DNA from: Flavobacterium acetivorans
GTDB taxonomy: Bacteria; Bacteroidota; Bacteroidia; Flavobacteriales; Flavobacteriaceae
Reading direction: 5' to 3'
Assembly: GCF_020911885.1 (NCBI RefSeq)
Contig: NZ_CP087132.1
Coordinates: 3,100,001 to 3,164,000, forward strand
Length of the DNA stretch: 64,000 bases
The notes beneath the pieces are model-generated. The model worked only from the letters and a program-made list of their open reading frames with translations, was not told the DNA's origin and did not search any database. Both the position numbers and the translations under genes were made by a program. This document shows, piece after piece, positions 33,828-42,294 of the stretch (position 1 is its first letter; each line of letters opens with the position of its first letter).

Positions 33828-34967
33828 ATGAACTTATTTGACGTTTACCCTCTATACAATATTACTCCTGTAAAAGCACTAGATTGCACGATTACGGACA
33901 ACAACGAAGTAGAATATTTAGACTTATACTCCGGACATGGCGTGATCTCTATTGGACACACTCAGCCGGATTACGTTGCTAAATTGAAAGACCAATTAGA
34001 CAACATCAGTTTTTATTCCAATGCCATTCAAAATCCATTGCAAATTGAATTAGCAGAGAAATTAGGCAAACTTTCCGGTTTAACTGATTACAGCTTGTTT
34101 TTGTGTAGTTCTGGGGCTGAAGCCAACGAAAATGCATTAAAATTAGCTTCTTTCCATAACGGAAAATCCAGAATTGTGGCTTTTGACAATTCTTTCCACG
34201 GAAGAACTTCGGCAGCAGTTGCAGCAACGGACAACAAGAAAATCGTTGCTCCCTTAAACGCCCAACAAGAAGTAACATTTTTACCATTAAACAATATTGA
34301 TTTAGTAGAAGCCGAATTGCAAAAAGGCGATGTTTGCTGCGTTATCATCGAAGGAATCCAGGGTGTTGGCGGATTGGACGAAGGAACAACTGAATTTTTT
34401 CAAGCTTTGGAAAAAGTTTGTAAAACTTATGAAGCCGTATTGATTTTAGACGAGGTACAATCCGGATATGGAAGAAGCGGTAAATTCTTTGCTTTTCAAC
34501 ATCATGGAATCAATCCTGATGTCATTACAACAGCAAAAGGAATGGGTAATGGTTTCCCTATAGGCGGCGTTATTATTTCACCTAAATTCAAAGCAAGCCA
34601 CGGATTACTAGGAACCACTTTTGGCGGAAGCCACTTAGCTTGTGCTGCCGGAATTGCTGTTTTGGATGTGATCGAAAATCAAAAATTAATCGACAATGTA
34701 AATACGGTTTCAGCATACTTTTTTGAAGCCATCAAACAAATTCCGGAAATCAGAAAGGTAAAAGGAAAAGGATTAATGCTGGGAGTTGAATTTGAATTTG
34801 ATGTTGCCGCGCTTAGAAAAAAGATGATTGTCGAGAAGCATATTTTTACCGGAAGTGCCAATAACAAAAATCTATTAAGAATACTTCCACCACTGACTAT
34901 CAATAAAGAAGGCATCGATACTTTCATCTTTGCTTTAAAGGAATCTTTGATTGAATTAAAACAATAA
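33828..34967 (+). CDS. argD: Acylornithine aminotransferase (class III, PLP-dependent)
   Basis: 379 residues. SGAEANENALKLA binds the PLP phosphate, FHGRTSAA follows, LILDEVQSGYGRSG holds the Asp contacting the PLP nitrogen, and TTAKGMGNGFPIGG carries the Schiff-base Lys (about 237). Converts N-acyl-glutamate semialdehyde to N-acyl-ornithine. Slightly short but complete. Confidence 0.93.
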   Translation: MNLFDVYPLYNITPVKALDCTITDNNEVEYLDLYSGHGVISIGHTQPDYVAKLKDQLDNISFYSNAIQNPLQIELAEKLGKLSGLTDYSLFLCSSGAEANENALKLASFHNGKSRIVAFDNSFHGRTSAAVAATDNKKIVAPLNAQQEVTFLPLNNIDLVEAELQKGDVCCVIIEGIQGVGGLDEGTTEFFQALEKVCKTYEAVLILDEVQSGYGRSGKFFAFQHHGINPDVITTAKGMGNGFPIGGVIISPKFKASHGLLGTTFGGSHLACAAGIAVLDVIENQKLIDNVNTVSAYFFEAIKQIPEIRKVKGKGLMLGVEFEFDVAALRKKMIVEKHIFTGSANNKNLLRILPPLTINKEGIDTFIFALKESLIELKQ

Positions 34968-35083
34968 TTCAACTAATTTACAGTTTATAAAAATTAATTC
35001 AAGCCCTAAAACGATGTCCAAACCAACTTAGATATTTTATGGTTTGAATTAATTTCATCAGCCAACCACTAACCAAAAAAACC

Positions 35084-36280
35084 ATGAACCAATTATTAGC
35101 CATAGAAAAACGAAACGCTGTCCTGAACCTAATGGCTTTTCTTTTGGAACAAGAAAGAAAAAGTATTCAAGTCATCAATCAGCAAGACCTTTCTAACTAT
35201 GTTGGCGATGATTTAGCTATGGAAAAACGATTGTTGGTTGATGATGCCAAGATTGACGCGATGATTCTTTCCTTGCAGCAATTAAGTAATCAGGAAGACC
35301 CTGTGGGGAAACTGCGTTTTGATTTCACCCATGAAAACGGAATGAAAATCCACAATAAAACGGCCGCTTTTGGTACTATTTTAATCATCTATGAATCCAG
35401 ACCTGATGTCACTGTGGAAGCAGGCGGAATCGCTTTTAAATCAGGAAACAAAATCCTTTTGAAAGGCGGTAAAGAATCCTTACTCTCTAATCAAAAGATT
35501 GTGAGTTTGTGGCATCAAGCACTGACTGATAATGGAATTTCTAATTCCTGGGTAGAATATTTGAATTATGACAGAATTGAAACACAGGCTTTTCTGGAAA
35601 AACCAACACAAAAAGTAGATTTAATCGTTCCTCGTGGTGGTGAAAACCTGATTAATTTTGTCAAAAAACACGCAACTTGTCCCGTAATCGTAAGCGGACG
35701 AGGGAACAACTTTGTGTACGTAAATGCAGAAGCTGATTTAGACCAGGCACTTGCTATTATTATCAACGGAAAAACCTCAAACATATCGGTTTGTAATGCT
35801 TTGGATAAAGTTTTAATTGACACTAATTTACCCAACTGGGAAGCTTTTGCCAGCAAAATCATTAGCGCATTACAACAACAAAAAGTCACTGTTTTAGGCG
35901 ATGAAAATATTTCAAAAGCAACAAATGTTCCGCAGATAGAGTCGGACTTGATTTGGTACGAAGAATTTTTAGATTATAAGATTGTCATTGGAACAGTCAA
36001 TTCAACCCAAGAAGCGATTGACAAAATCAACAAATATTGTGGCGGCCATTCGGCTTCCATAATTACAAAAAACAATATTGTGGCACAAGAATTCATGGAG
36101 AATGTGGATACGGCAGCCGTTTATCAAAATGCCTCTACTCGCTTTACAGATGGCGGCCAATTTGGCTTAGGAGGCGAATTAGCGATAAGTACAGACAAAT
36201 TACATCAAAGAGGACCAATAGGGCTCCAACATTTAGTTACAAATAAGTGGTATATTTATGGTGACGGACAGCTTAGATAG
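35084..36280 (+). CDS. proA: Glutamate-5-semialdehyde dehydrogenase (gamma-glutamyl phosphate reductase)
   Basis: 398 residues. ESRPDVTVEAGGIAFKSGNKILLKGG is split here by an ALDH-type fold, the catalytic Cys lies in NISVCNALDK (about 236), and the C-terminal RFTDGGQFGLGGELAIST is typical of ProA. Proline pathway gene placed within the arginine operon, before proB. The leading residues match the family, so the ATG at 35084 is preferred. Confidence 0.95.
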   Translation: MNQLLAIEKRNAVLNLMAFLLEQERKSIQVINQQDLSNYVGDDLAMEKRLLVDDAKIDAMILSLQQLSNQEDPVGKLRFDFTHENGMKIHNKTAAFGTILIIYESRPDVTVEAGGIAFKSGNKILLKGGKESLLSNQKIVSLWHQALTDNGISNSWVEYLNYDRIETQAFLEKPTQKVDLIVPRGGENLINFVKKHATCPVIVSGRGNNFVYVNAEADLDQALAIIINGKTSNISVCNALDKVLIDTNLPNWEAFASKIISALQQQKVTVLGDENISKATNVPQIESDLIWYEEFLDYKIVIGTVNSTQEAIDKINKYCGGHSASIITKNNIVAQEFMENVDTAAVYQNASTRFTDGGQFGLGGELAISTDKLHQRGPIGLQHLVTNKWYIYGDGQLR

Positions 36281-36478
36281 CAGTTGGCAGTGTTCAGTTG
36301 TCAGTTCGATTGCAGTCGAGAACAAATTAATGATTATTGATTTTAGATTACTGAATTAAAGAAAGAAAAGAAAAAGTAAAGATTTAAAGATTGAGACAAA
36401 GCACTACGAACTTTGCATTTTTAAACATTTCTATTATTAAAAACTTTGCGCCCTTTGCGGTTAAAAAGAAAGCATAAA

Positions 36479-37240
36479 ATGAGTAAGAAAAGAATATTAT
36501 TAAAACTGGGAAGCAATACCTTAACAAAGGAAACTAATTTTATTTCGAGAGGAAAAATCGAAGATATCGGTATCCAAATAGCAGCGCTCAAGGACGATTA
36601 TGAGTTCGTAATTGTGAGCTCTGGCGCCATTGCTGCGGCAAAACAATTTGTAAAACTGGAAAGTCAGGATCAAGAAGTTTTTGTCAAACAAGCACTGGCC
36701 TCTATTGGTCAACCTCAATTGATGCGGATTTACCAAGAGAATTTCAGTGATTTGGGCTTACTCACTTCACAATGTTTATTATCCTATTCTGATTTTGAGA
36801 AAGAACAATCTAGAATCAATATTGTAAACACGATTAATGTATTGGTCAAAAACGATTATATCCCAATCATTAATGAAAATGATACGGTGGCAACGGACGA
36901 AATCCAGTTTGGCGACAACGACAAATTAGCTGCTTTAACAGCCGTTTTATTGAATGCAGACCTATTAATTATTGCAACCAATACCAATGGAATTTACACC
37001 AAATCGACTATAAACAATAAAACCCCTGAAACAATTCCTGTGGTAAGTGATCTGGGATCTTTGCAAAAAGAAATTGGTGATTCTAAGTCCTCACATGGAA
37101 CTGGAGGAATGCAATCTAAAATTGAAGCTTCGGCTATTGCCAAAGAAGCCAATATAGAGACTTGGATTGTAAATGGTTTAGAAGATCATTTTATTTTGAA
37201 AGCATTAAAAAACGAAATTTCATTTACAAAGATTGTATAA
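36479..37240 (+). CDS. proB: Glutamate 5-kinase without PUA domain
   Basis: 253 residues from the ATG at 36479 (MSKKRILLKLGSNTLT); an upstream frame extension is less likely. Amino-acid-kinase core: LKLGSNTLT, VIVSSGAIAAAK, INENDTVATDEIQFGDNDKLAAL and SHGTGGMQSKIEAS. The C-terminal PUA domain of longer ProB proteins is absent, as in several Bacteroidota. With ProA it supplies the glutamate semialdehyde for proline. The 198-nt gap before it holds a copy of the CTTTGCGCCCTTTGCGGTT intergenic motif. Confidence 0.92.
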   Translation: MSKKRILLKLGSNTLTKETNFISRGKIEDIGIQIAALKDDYEFVIVSSGAIAAAKQFVKLESQDQEVFVKQALASIGQPQLMRIYQENFSDLGLLTSQCLLSYSDFEKEQSRINIVNTINVLVKNDYIPIINENDTVATDEIQFGDNDKLAALTAVLLNADLLIIATNTNGIYTKSTINNKTPETIPVVSDLGSLQKEIGDSKSSHGTGGMQSKIEASAIAKEANIETWIVNGLEDHFILKALKNEISFTKIV

Positions 37241-37334
37241 ATGTTGATCCGGTTAATCGTTAATTCGGTTAATCGACTCAACATCACGAGCAAAGTAAAT
37301 TGACGAAATAAAGAACTGATTAAACAACAAAACA

Positions 37335-38327
37335 ATGAACTATACAGCAATAAAAGACATTGATTCACTCGAAACATGGGTGAAACAAGCGTTAAAAATC
37401 AAAAAAAATCCGCTTAAAAATAAAAAGCTAGGAAAAAACAAAACATTAGTAATGTTGTTTTTCAATTCCAGTTTAAGAACGCGTTTGAGTACTCAAAAGG
37501 CAGCCATCAATTTAGGAATGAACGTGATGGTCATGAACTTTGGCAGCGAGGGTTGGACACTTGAATATGAAGATGGAGCTATAATGAATCAAGGCGCTTC
37601 AGAGCACATCAAAGAAGCTGCAGCAGTAGTTTCTCAATATGCTGATATTATTGCCATTAGAGCATTTGCCGGATTAGTAGACAAAGAAAAAGACAATGCC
37701 GAAACGGTGATGGCTGGTTTTCTAAAACACGCTACTGTGCCTATTGTAAATATGGAAAGCTGTACCGGTCACCCATTACAATCTTTGGCAGATGCTATCA
37801 CAATGGAAGAACACAAAACCAAGCACAAACCTAAAGTAGTTTTAACTTGGGCACCACATCCAAGAGCTTTGCCTCAGGCGGTTCCAAACTCTTTTGTAGA
37901 AATGATGCAAAAGCAGGAGGAGATGGATTTTGTAATTACACATCCTGAAGGTTACGAGCTTAATCCTGAAATCACCAAGGATTCTAAAATTGAATACGAT
38001 CAAAACAAGGCGTTTGAAAATGCCGATTTTATCTATGCCAAAAACTGGAGTAATTATAAACAATACGGACAAATTACCAATTCTGACCCAAACTGGACGG
38101 TTACTGCAGAGAAAATGGCCTTGACTAACAATGCTAAATTCATGCACTGTTTGCCCGTAAGACGTAATGTAATTGTTACCGATGAAGTTATTGACAGCGA
38201 AAACTCGATCGTCATTCAACAAGCGAACAACAGAACCTATGCCGCTCAACTCGTATTGCAAAAAATATTGAAAAATAGTTCAGCATCCCTAGAAAAAAGC
38301 AAATCGAAAGCTAAAAAAGACAAATAA
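37335..38327 (+). CDS. argF': N-acylornithine carbamoyltransferase (N-succinylornithine type likely)
   Basis: 330 residues. Carbamoyl-phosphate motif FNSSLRTRLSTQKA near residues 43-56, in place of the STRT box of ordinary ArgF. MNQGASEHIKEAA is near 85-96, and ESCTGHPLQSLADA and MHCLPVRRNV follow. These are features of the acetyl- or succinylornithine enzymes of Xanthomonas and Bacteroides. It acts on acylated ornithine, so deacylation comes after it, through ArgE. Acetyl versus succinyl specificity depends on a residue in the 87-91 region that I cannot align safely. Ends with an unusual Lys/Ser-rich tail. Confidence 0.88.
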   Translation: MNYTAIKDIDSLETWVKQALKIKKNPLKNKKLGKNKTLVMLFFNSSLRTRLSTQKAAINLGMNVMVMNFGSEGWTLEYEDGAIMNQGASEHIKEAAAVVSQYADIIAIRAFAGLVDKEKDNAETVMAGFLKHATVPIVNMESCTGHPLQSLADAITMEEHKTKHKPKVVLTWAPHPRALPQAVPNSFVEMMQKQEEMDFVITHPEGYELNPEITKDSKIEYDQNKAFENADFIYAKNWSNYKQYGQITNSDPNWTVTAEKMALTNNAKFMHCLPVRRNVIVTDEVIDSENSIVIQQANNRTYAAQLVLQKILKNSSASLEKSKSKAKKDK

Positions 38328-39131
38328 ATGAATTCAGAAGCCAAAAGCCCAAAGCTACAAGCCATCTCTATCATAAAAATTGGCGGAAACATCATTGACG
38401 ATCCTGCCGAATTGAAACAATTTTTAAGTGATTTTTCACAAATTGAAGGGCATAAGATATTGGTTCACGGCGGAGGAAAGTCCGCAACCAAAATGGCTCA
38501 AAGTATTGGATTAACGCCGCAAATGATTGATGGACGCCGCATTACCGATGCCGCCATGCTGGATGTAGCGGTGATGATTTATGCCGGTCAAATCAACAAA
38601 AATATTGTTGCTCAATTACAGGCTCAGGATACCAATGCAATGGGATTTTCAGGTGCAGACGGCAATTTAATCCAATCGGACAAAAGAAACCACCCCACCA
38701 TTGATTATGGCTTTGTAGGAGATGTAAAGAAAATAAATACTGGCCTTCTGGAAACATTAGTCTCAAATGGAATTGTTCCTGTGTTTTGCGCCATTACGCA
38801 CGACAAACAAGGGCAGTTATTAAACACCAATGCAGACACCATTGCCAGTGAATTAGCAATAGCGCTATCGACAATTTTTGAAGTGACTTTGAACTATTGT
38901 TTTGAAAAACCCGGAGTATTATTCGATTCAGAAGACGATTCTTCAGTAATTGCAACAATTGACACTGTCTTGTATTCAAAATTGAAAGAGGAGAAAGCCA
39001 TTCACTCTGGAATGATTCCAAAACTCGACAACTGTTTTAACAGCCTTTCCCAAGGAGTTCAAAAAATCCGAATAGGCCATCATCGGATGTTGCAAAATAA
39101 AAATACAGTTTGCACAACGATACAACTATAA
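38328..39131 (+). CDS. argB: N-acylglutamate kinase
   Basis: 267 residues. Amino-acid-kinase motifs IIKIGGNIID, HGGGKSATKMA (phosphate loop), GMIPKLDNC near the C-terminus with the catalytic Lys, and NTNADTIASELAIAL. Starts immediately after the argF' stop (no gap), which shows translational coupling. Phosphorylates N-acylglutamate. Confidence 0.93.
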   Translation: MNSEAKSPKLQAISIIKIGGNIIDDPAELKQFLSDFSQIEGHKILVHGGGKSATKMAQSIGLTPQMIDGRRITDAAMLDVAVMIYAGQINKNIVAQLQAQDTNAMGFSGADGNLIQSDKRNHPTIDYGFVGDVKKINTGLLETLVSNGIVPVFCAITHDKQGQLLNTNADTIASELAIALSTIFEVTLNYCFEKPGVLFDSEDDSSVIATIDTVLYSKLKEEKAIHSGMIPKLDNCFNSLSQGVQKIRIGHHRMLQNKNTVCTTIQL

Positions 39132-39219
39132 ACTATTAAACACGAATTCCTCTACTTTTACATTTTTAATTCAATAAAATAATTCGTGTCTTTGTGCTTT
39201 AGTAGCAAAAAAAGAATAA

Positions 39220-40290
39220 ATGAAAAACATAGAAACTCTAACACAAGAAGCCATTTCGCTATTAAAAGCGCTGATTGAAACCCCTTCCTTTTCAAGCGAA
39301 GAAGACCAAACGGCTCTTTTGATCGAAAACTGGTTCCATCAAAACGAAATTCCATTCAACAGAGAAAACAATAATGTTTGGGCTTTCAATAAACATTTTG
39401 ACAAAGCTAAACCTACACTTTTACTCAATTCTCACCACGATACCGTTAAACCCAATCAGGCGTACACCAATGATCCTTTTAAAGCGATTGTAAAAGACGG
39501 TAAATTATTCGGCCTCGGTAGCAATGATGCCGGAGGTTGTCTGGTTTCCTTATTGGCTACTTTTGTTCATTTCTATGCTCATGAAAACTTGCCTTACAAT
39601 ATTGTAATCGTAGCTTCAGCCGAAGAAGAAAGCAGCGGTAAAAACGGACTAAACAGCGTGTTGCAACACTTACCGGTCTTGGATTGTGCCATCGTAGGCG
39701 AACCTACTTTGATGCAATTGGCTATAGCCGAAAAAGGACTGTTGGTATTAGACGTAAAAGTAAAAGGAACTGCCAGTCACGCAGCACATCAAAACGATGA
39801 CAACTCAATATACAATGCGATCCCGGTGATGCAATGGTTCAAAACCTTTGAATTTGATAAAATATCAGAGCAATTAGGTCCTGTAAAAATGACCGTAACC
39901 CAGATCAGTGCCGGAAAACAACACAATGTAGTTCCATCAGAATGTGATTTAGTAATTGACATTCGAGTGAATGATTGCTATTCTAATCCTGAAATTTTAG
40001 CCATTGTCAAAAAACATGTAGCAGCCCAGATAACACCCCGTTCCATGCACTTAAACGCCTCTTCCATTCCTGCAACCCACGGTTTGGTTCAAGCTGGAAT
40101 TGCCTTGGGAAGAACAACCTATGGCTCACCTACCCTTTCAGACCAATCGGTTTTGAGCTGTCAATCCTTAAAATTAGGGCCTGGTGAAACCCTGAGGTCG
40201 CATTCGGCTAATGAATTCATATATTTACATGAAATAGAAGAAGGAATCCAATTATATATCAAAATACTGACTGATTTTTTCAAACAATAA
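39220..40290 (+). CDS. argE: M20-family deacylase (N-acylcitrulline/acylornithine deacetylase)
   Basis: 356 residues. Zinc ligands in NSHHDTVKP (H), GSNDAGG (D) and VASAEEESSGKNGL (E-E). The dimerisation domain follows (GTASHAAHQNDDNS). Since carbamoylation acts on acylated ornithine here, this enzyme should release citrulline from N-acylcitrulline. The last zinc ligand region is SAHSANEF-like (RSHSANEFIYL). Confidence 0.9.
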   Translation: MKNIETLTQEAISLLKALIETPSFSSEEDQTALLIENWFHQNEIPFNRENNNVWAFNKHFDKAKPTLLLNSHHDTVKPNQAYTNDPFKAIVKDGKLFGLGSNDAGGCLVSLLATFVHFYAHENLPYNIVIVASAEEESSGKNGLNSVLQHLPVLDCAIVGEPTLMQLAIAEKGLLVLDVKVKGTASHAAHQNDDNSIYNAIPVMQWFKTFEFDKISEQLGPVKMTVTQISAGKQHNVVPSECDLVIDIRVNDCYSNPEILAIVKKHVAAQITPRSMHLNASSIPATHGLVQAGIALGRTTYGSPTLSDQSVLSCQSLKLGPGETLRSHSANEFIYLHEIEEGIQLYIKILTDFFKQ

Positions 40291-40324
40291 AATAATTAGG
40301 AGCTAATCCCGCTATATGCTATAT

Positions 40325-40351
40325 CTCTTGTGGCGAACTCCGCCACAAGAG
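40325..40351. repeat. REP-like hairpin between argE and argH
   Basis: CTCTTGTGGCG-AACTC-CGCCACAAGAG, a perfect 11-bp stem. It is flanked by AGCTAATCCCGCTA and ATCGGGGCTAAAAAT, which can form an outer stem. It resembles a repeat found widely in Flavobacterium intergenic regions, from memory. It may attenuate argH. Confidence 0.7.
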
Positions 40352-40410
40352 GATGCCGCTACTATCGGGGCTAAAAATAGAAATGGAAACATTTCATAAA
40401 ACATCAAGAT

Positions 40411-41691
40411 ATGAAACTTTGGGAAAAAGGAATACCTACCGATAAGCAAATTGAGCAATTTACCGTAGGAAATGACAGAGAATTGGATTTGGTATTGGCA
40501 AAATATGATGCACTGGGCTCCATTGCTCACGCCAAAATGCTGGGACAAATAGGCCTTCTAACCGATTCTGAAACCATTTCACTGGTTTTGGCTTTGGAAG
40601 ATATTATTTCTGATATCGAGAAAGACAAATTTGAAATTGAAGACAGCTTTGAAGACGTTCATTCTAAAATTGAATATTTACTAACAGCAAAACTAGGCGA
40701 TGCCGGTAAAAAAATTCATACTGCACGTTCTCGCAATGACCAAGTATTAGTTGATGTTAATTTGTACCTCAAAGACGTCGTAAAAGACTTTAAAGCACAG
40801 GTTAAAATCCTTTTTGACCTAATGATGGAATCGGCAGAGAAACACCAAAATGTACTATTACCGGGCTATACGCATTTGCAAATTGCCATGCCTTCCTCTT
40901 TCGGAATGTGGTTCTCTGCTTATGCTGAAACCTTAATTGACGACATAACGATGCTAAATGCAGCACTCAAAGTAGTCGATCAAAATCCGTTGGGTTCCGC
41001 AGCGGGCTACGGAAGTTCGTTTCCTATCAATAGGACTTTCACCACAAAAGAATTAGGCTTCGAAACACTAAAATACAATGCCGTTGCCGCACAGATGAGC
41101 CGTGGAAAATCCGAAAAAACAGTAGCTTTTGCGATGAGCAGTGTGGCTGCTACCCTATCGAAGTTTTCTATGGATGTGTGTTTGTATATGAGTCAGAACT
41201 TTGATTTCATCAGCTTACCCGCTCATCTTACAACAGGTTCCAGCATCATGCCACACAAGAAAAACCCAGATGTTTTTGAGTTGATCCGTGGGAAATGCAA
41301 CAAAATCCAAGCCTTACCTTACGAAATAACCTTAATTACAAACAATTTGCCTAGTGGCTACCACAGGGATTTACAATTATTGAAAGAAGGATTATTTCCA
41401 GCGATTCAAAACTTGAAAGCCTGTCTGGATATTGCGATTTTCTCTATCAAGGACATCAAAGTAAAAGACGAAATTCTAGCCGATAAAAAATACAATTACC
41501 TGTTTACTGTTGATACTTTAAACGAAATGGTAGTTGCAGGAATGCCTTTTAGAGATGCGTATAAAGCGGTAGCCGAACAATTAGAAAACGGCACTTACAA
41601 ATCTCCCAAAGAAACCAAACACACCCATGAAGGAAGTATTAATAACCTTTGTTTGGCTGAGATTAAAGAAAAGATGAAATTGGCCTACTAA
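40411..41691 (+). CDS. argH: Argininosuccinate lyase
   Basis: 426 residues. Fumarase/aspartase superfamily: DVHSKIEYLLT, TARSRNDQVLVD, LPGYTHLQIAMPSSF, and the signature TGSSIMPHKKNPD with the catalytic Ser. Last gene of the operon, releasing arginine and fumarate. Followed by a clear terminator. Confidence 0.96.
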   Translation: MKLWEKGIPTDKQIEQFTVGNDRELDLVLAKYDALGSIAHAKMLGQIGLLTDSETISLVLALEDIISDIEKDKFEIEDSFEDVHSKIEYLLTAKLGDAGKKIHTARSRNDQVLVDVNLYLKDVVKDFKAQVKILFDLMMESAEKHQNVLLPGYTHLQIAMPSSFGMWFSAYAETLIDDITMLNAALKVVDQNPLGSAAGYGSSFPINRTFTTKELGFETLKYNAVAAQMSRGKSEKTVAFAMSSVAATLSKFSMDVCLYMSQNFDFISLPAHLTTGSSIMPHKKNPDVFELIRGKCNKIQALPYEITLITNNLPSGYHRDLQLLKEGLFPAIQNLKACLDIAIFSIKDIKVKDEILADKKYNYLFTVDTLNEMVVAGMPFRDAYKAVAEQLENGTYKSPKETKHTHEGSINNLCLAEIKEKMKLAY

Positions 41692-41710
41692 AATACAAAC
41701 TTAAAATGCT

Positions 41711-41745
41711 AAAAAATCCATTCTTTAAATGAATGGATTTTTTTT
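41711..41745 (+). terminator. Intrinsic terminator of the arginine operon
   Basis: AAATCCATTC/GAATGGATTT stem with 7-nt loop and a long T run; A-rich on the left, so it may also serve the convergent ytxJ-like gene. Confidence 0.85.
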
Positions 41746-41761
41746 AAATAACATTCATTGC

Positions 41762-42151
41762 TTATACAATTGATTTCAACTCCTCAGCGTCAATATCACT
41801 GTGAGAAGCATTATAAACCGCCTTTCCTTCCTTAATTAATACTAATTGAGGCGATTGATGTTGTACCCCAAAACGAATGGCAATTTCATCAGAAACATCA
41901 CGATACGCTATTAAATCCAAAAAATAAGCTGTAACTTTATCTGATAAATCAAACTCTTTTTCAAATTGTCTCAAAGCCATTCTACTCACACTACAACGCG
42001 TACTATGTTTGAAGATAGCAACTGGTTTTTCATGCGATAAAGATATAATTTCGTTTAGCTGTCCCAAATCAGTCAAATTAATCCAATTGATTTTAGTATT
42101 AGAATCGTTTTGGTTTTCTGAACCGTTAAAAATATTTGTAAAAAAACTCAT
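41762..42151 (-). CDS. ytxJ: Monothiol bacilliredoxin (YtxJ/BrxC family)
   Basis: 129 residues with a thioredoxin fold: KPVAIFKHSTRCSVSRMALRQFE has the single redox Cys in TRCSVS, followed by FGVQHQSPQLVLIKEGK with the cis-Pro. It reduces bacillithiol mixed disulfides. Convergent with argH, divergent from clpB. Confidence 0.85.
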   Translation of the reverse strand: MSFFTNIFNGSENQNDSNTKINWINLTDLGQLNEIISLSHEKPVAIFKHSTRCSVSRMALRQFEKEFDLSDKVTAYFLDLIAYRDVSDEIAIRFGVQHQSPQLVLIKEGKAVYNASHSDIDAEELKSIV

Positions 42152-42294
42152 AATTGTCTTAATTTAAGTCATTTTGTCTTGGTTTAATGATAAAAATCAT
42201 ATAAAACAAGTCATTTTGTCCGTAATTTTAATATGGAATATATATTGAATATTCATTCGCAAAGTTAGCTAAATAACACAAACAATATAAAATC

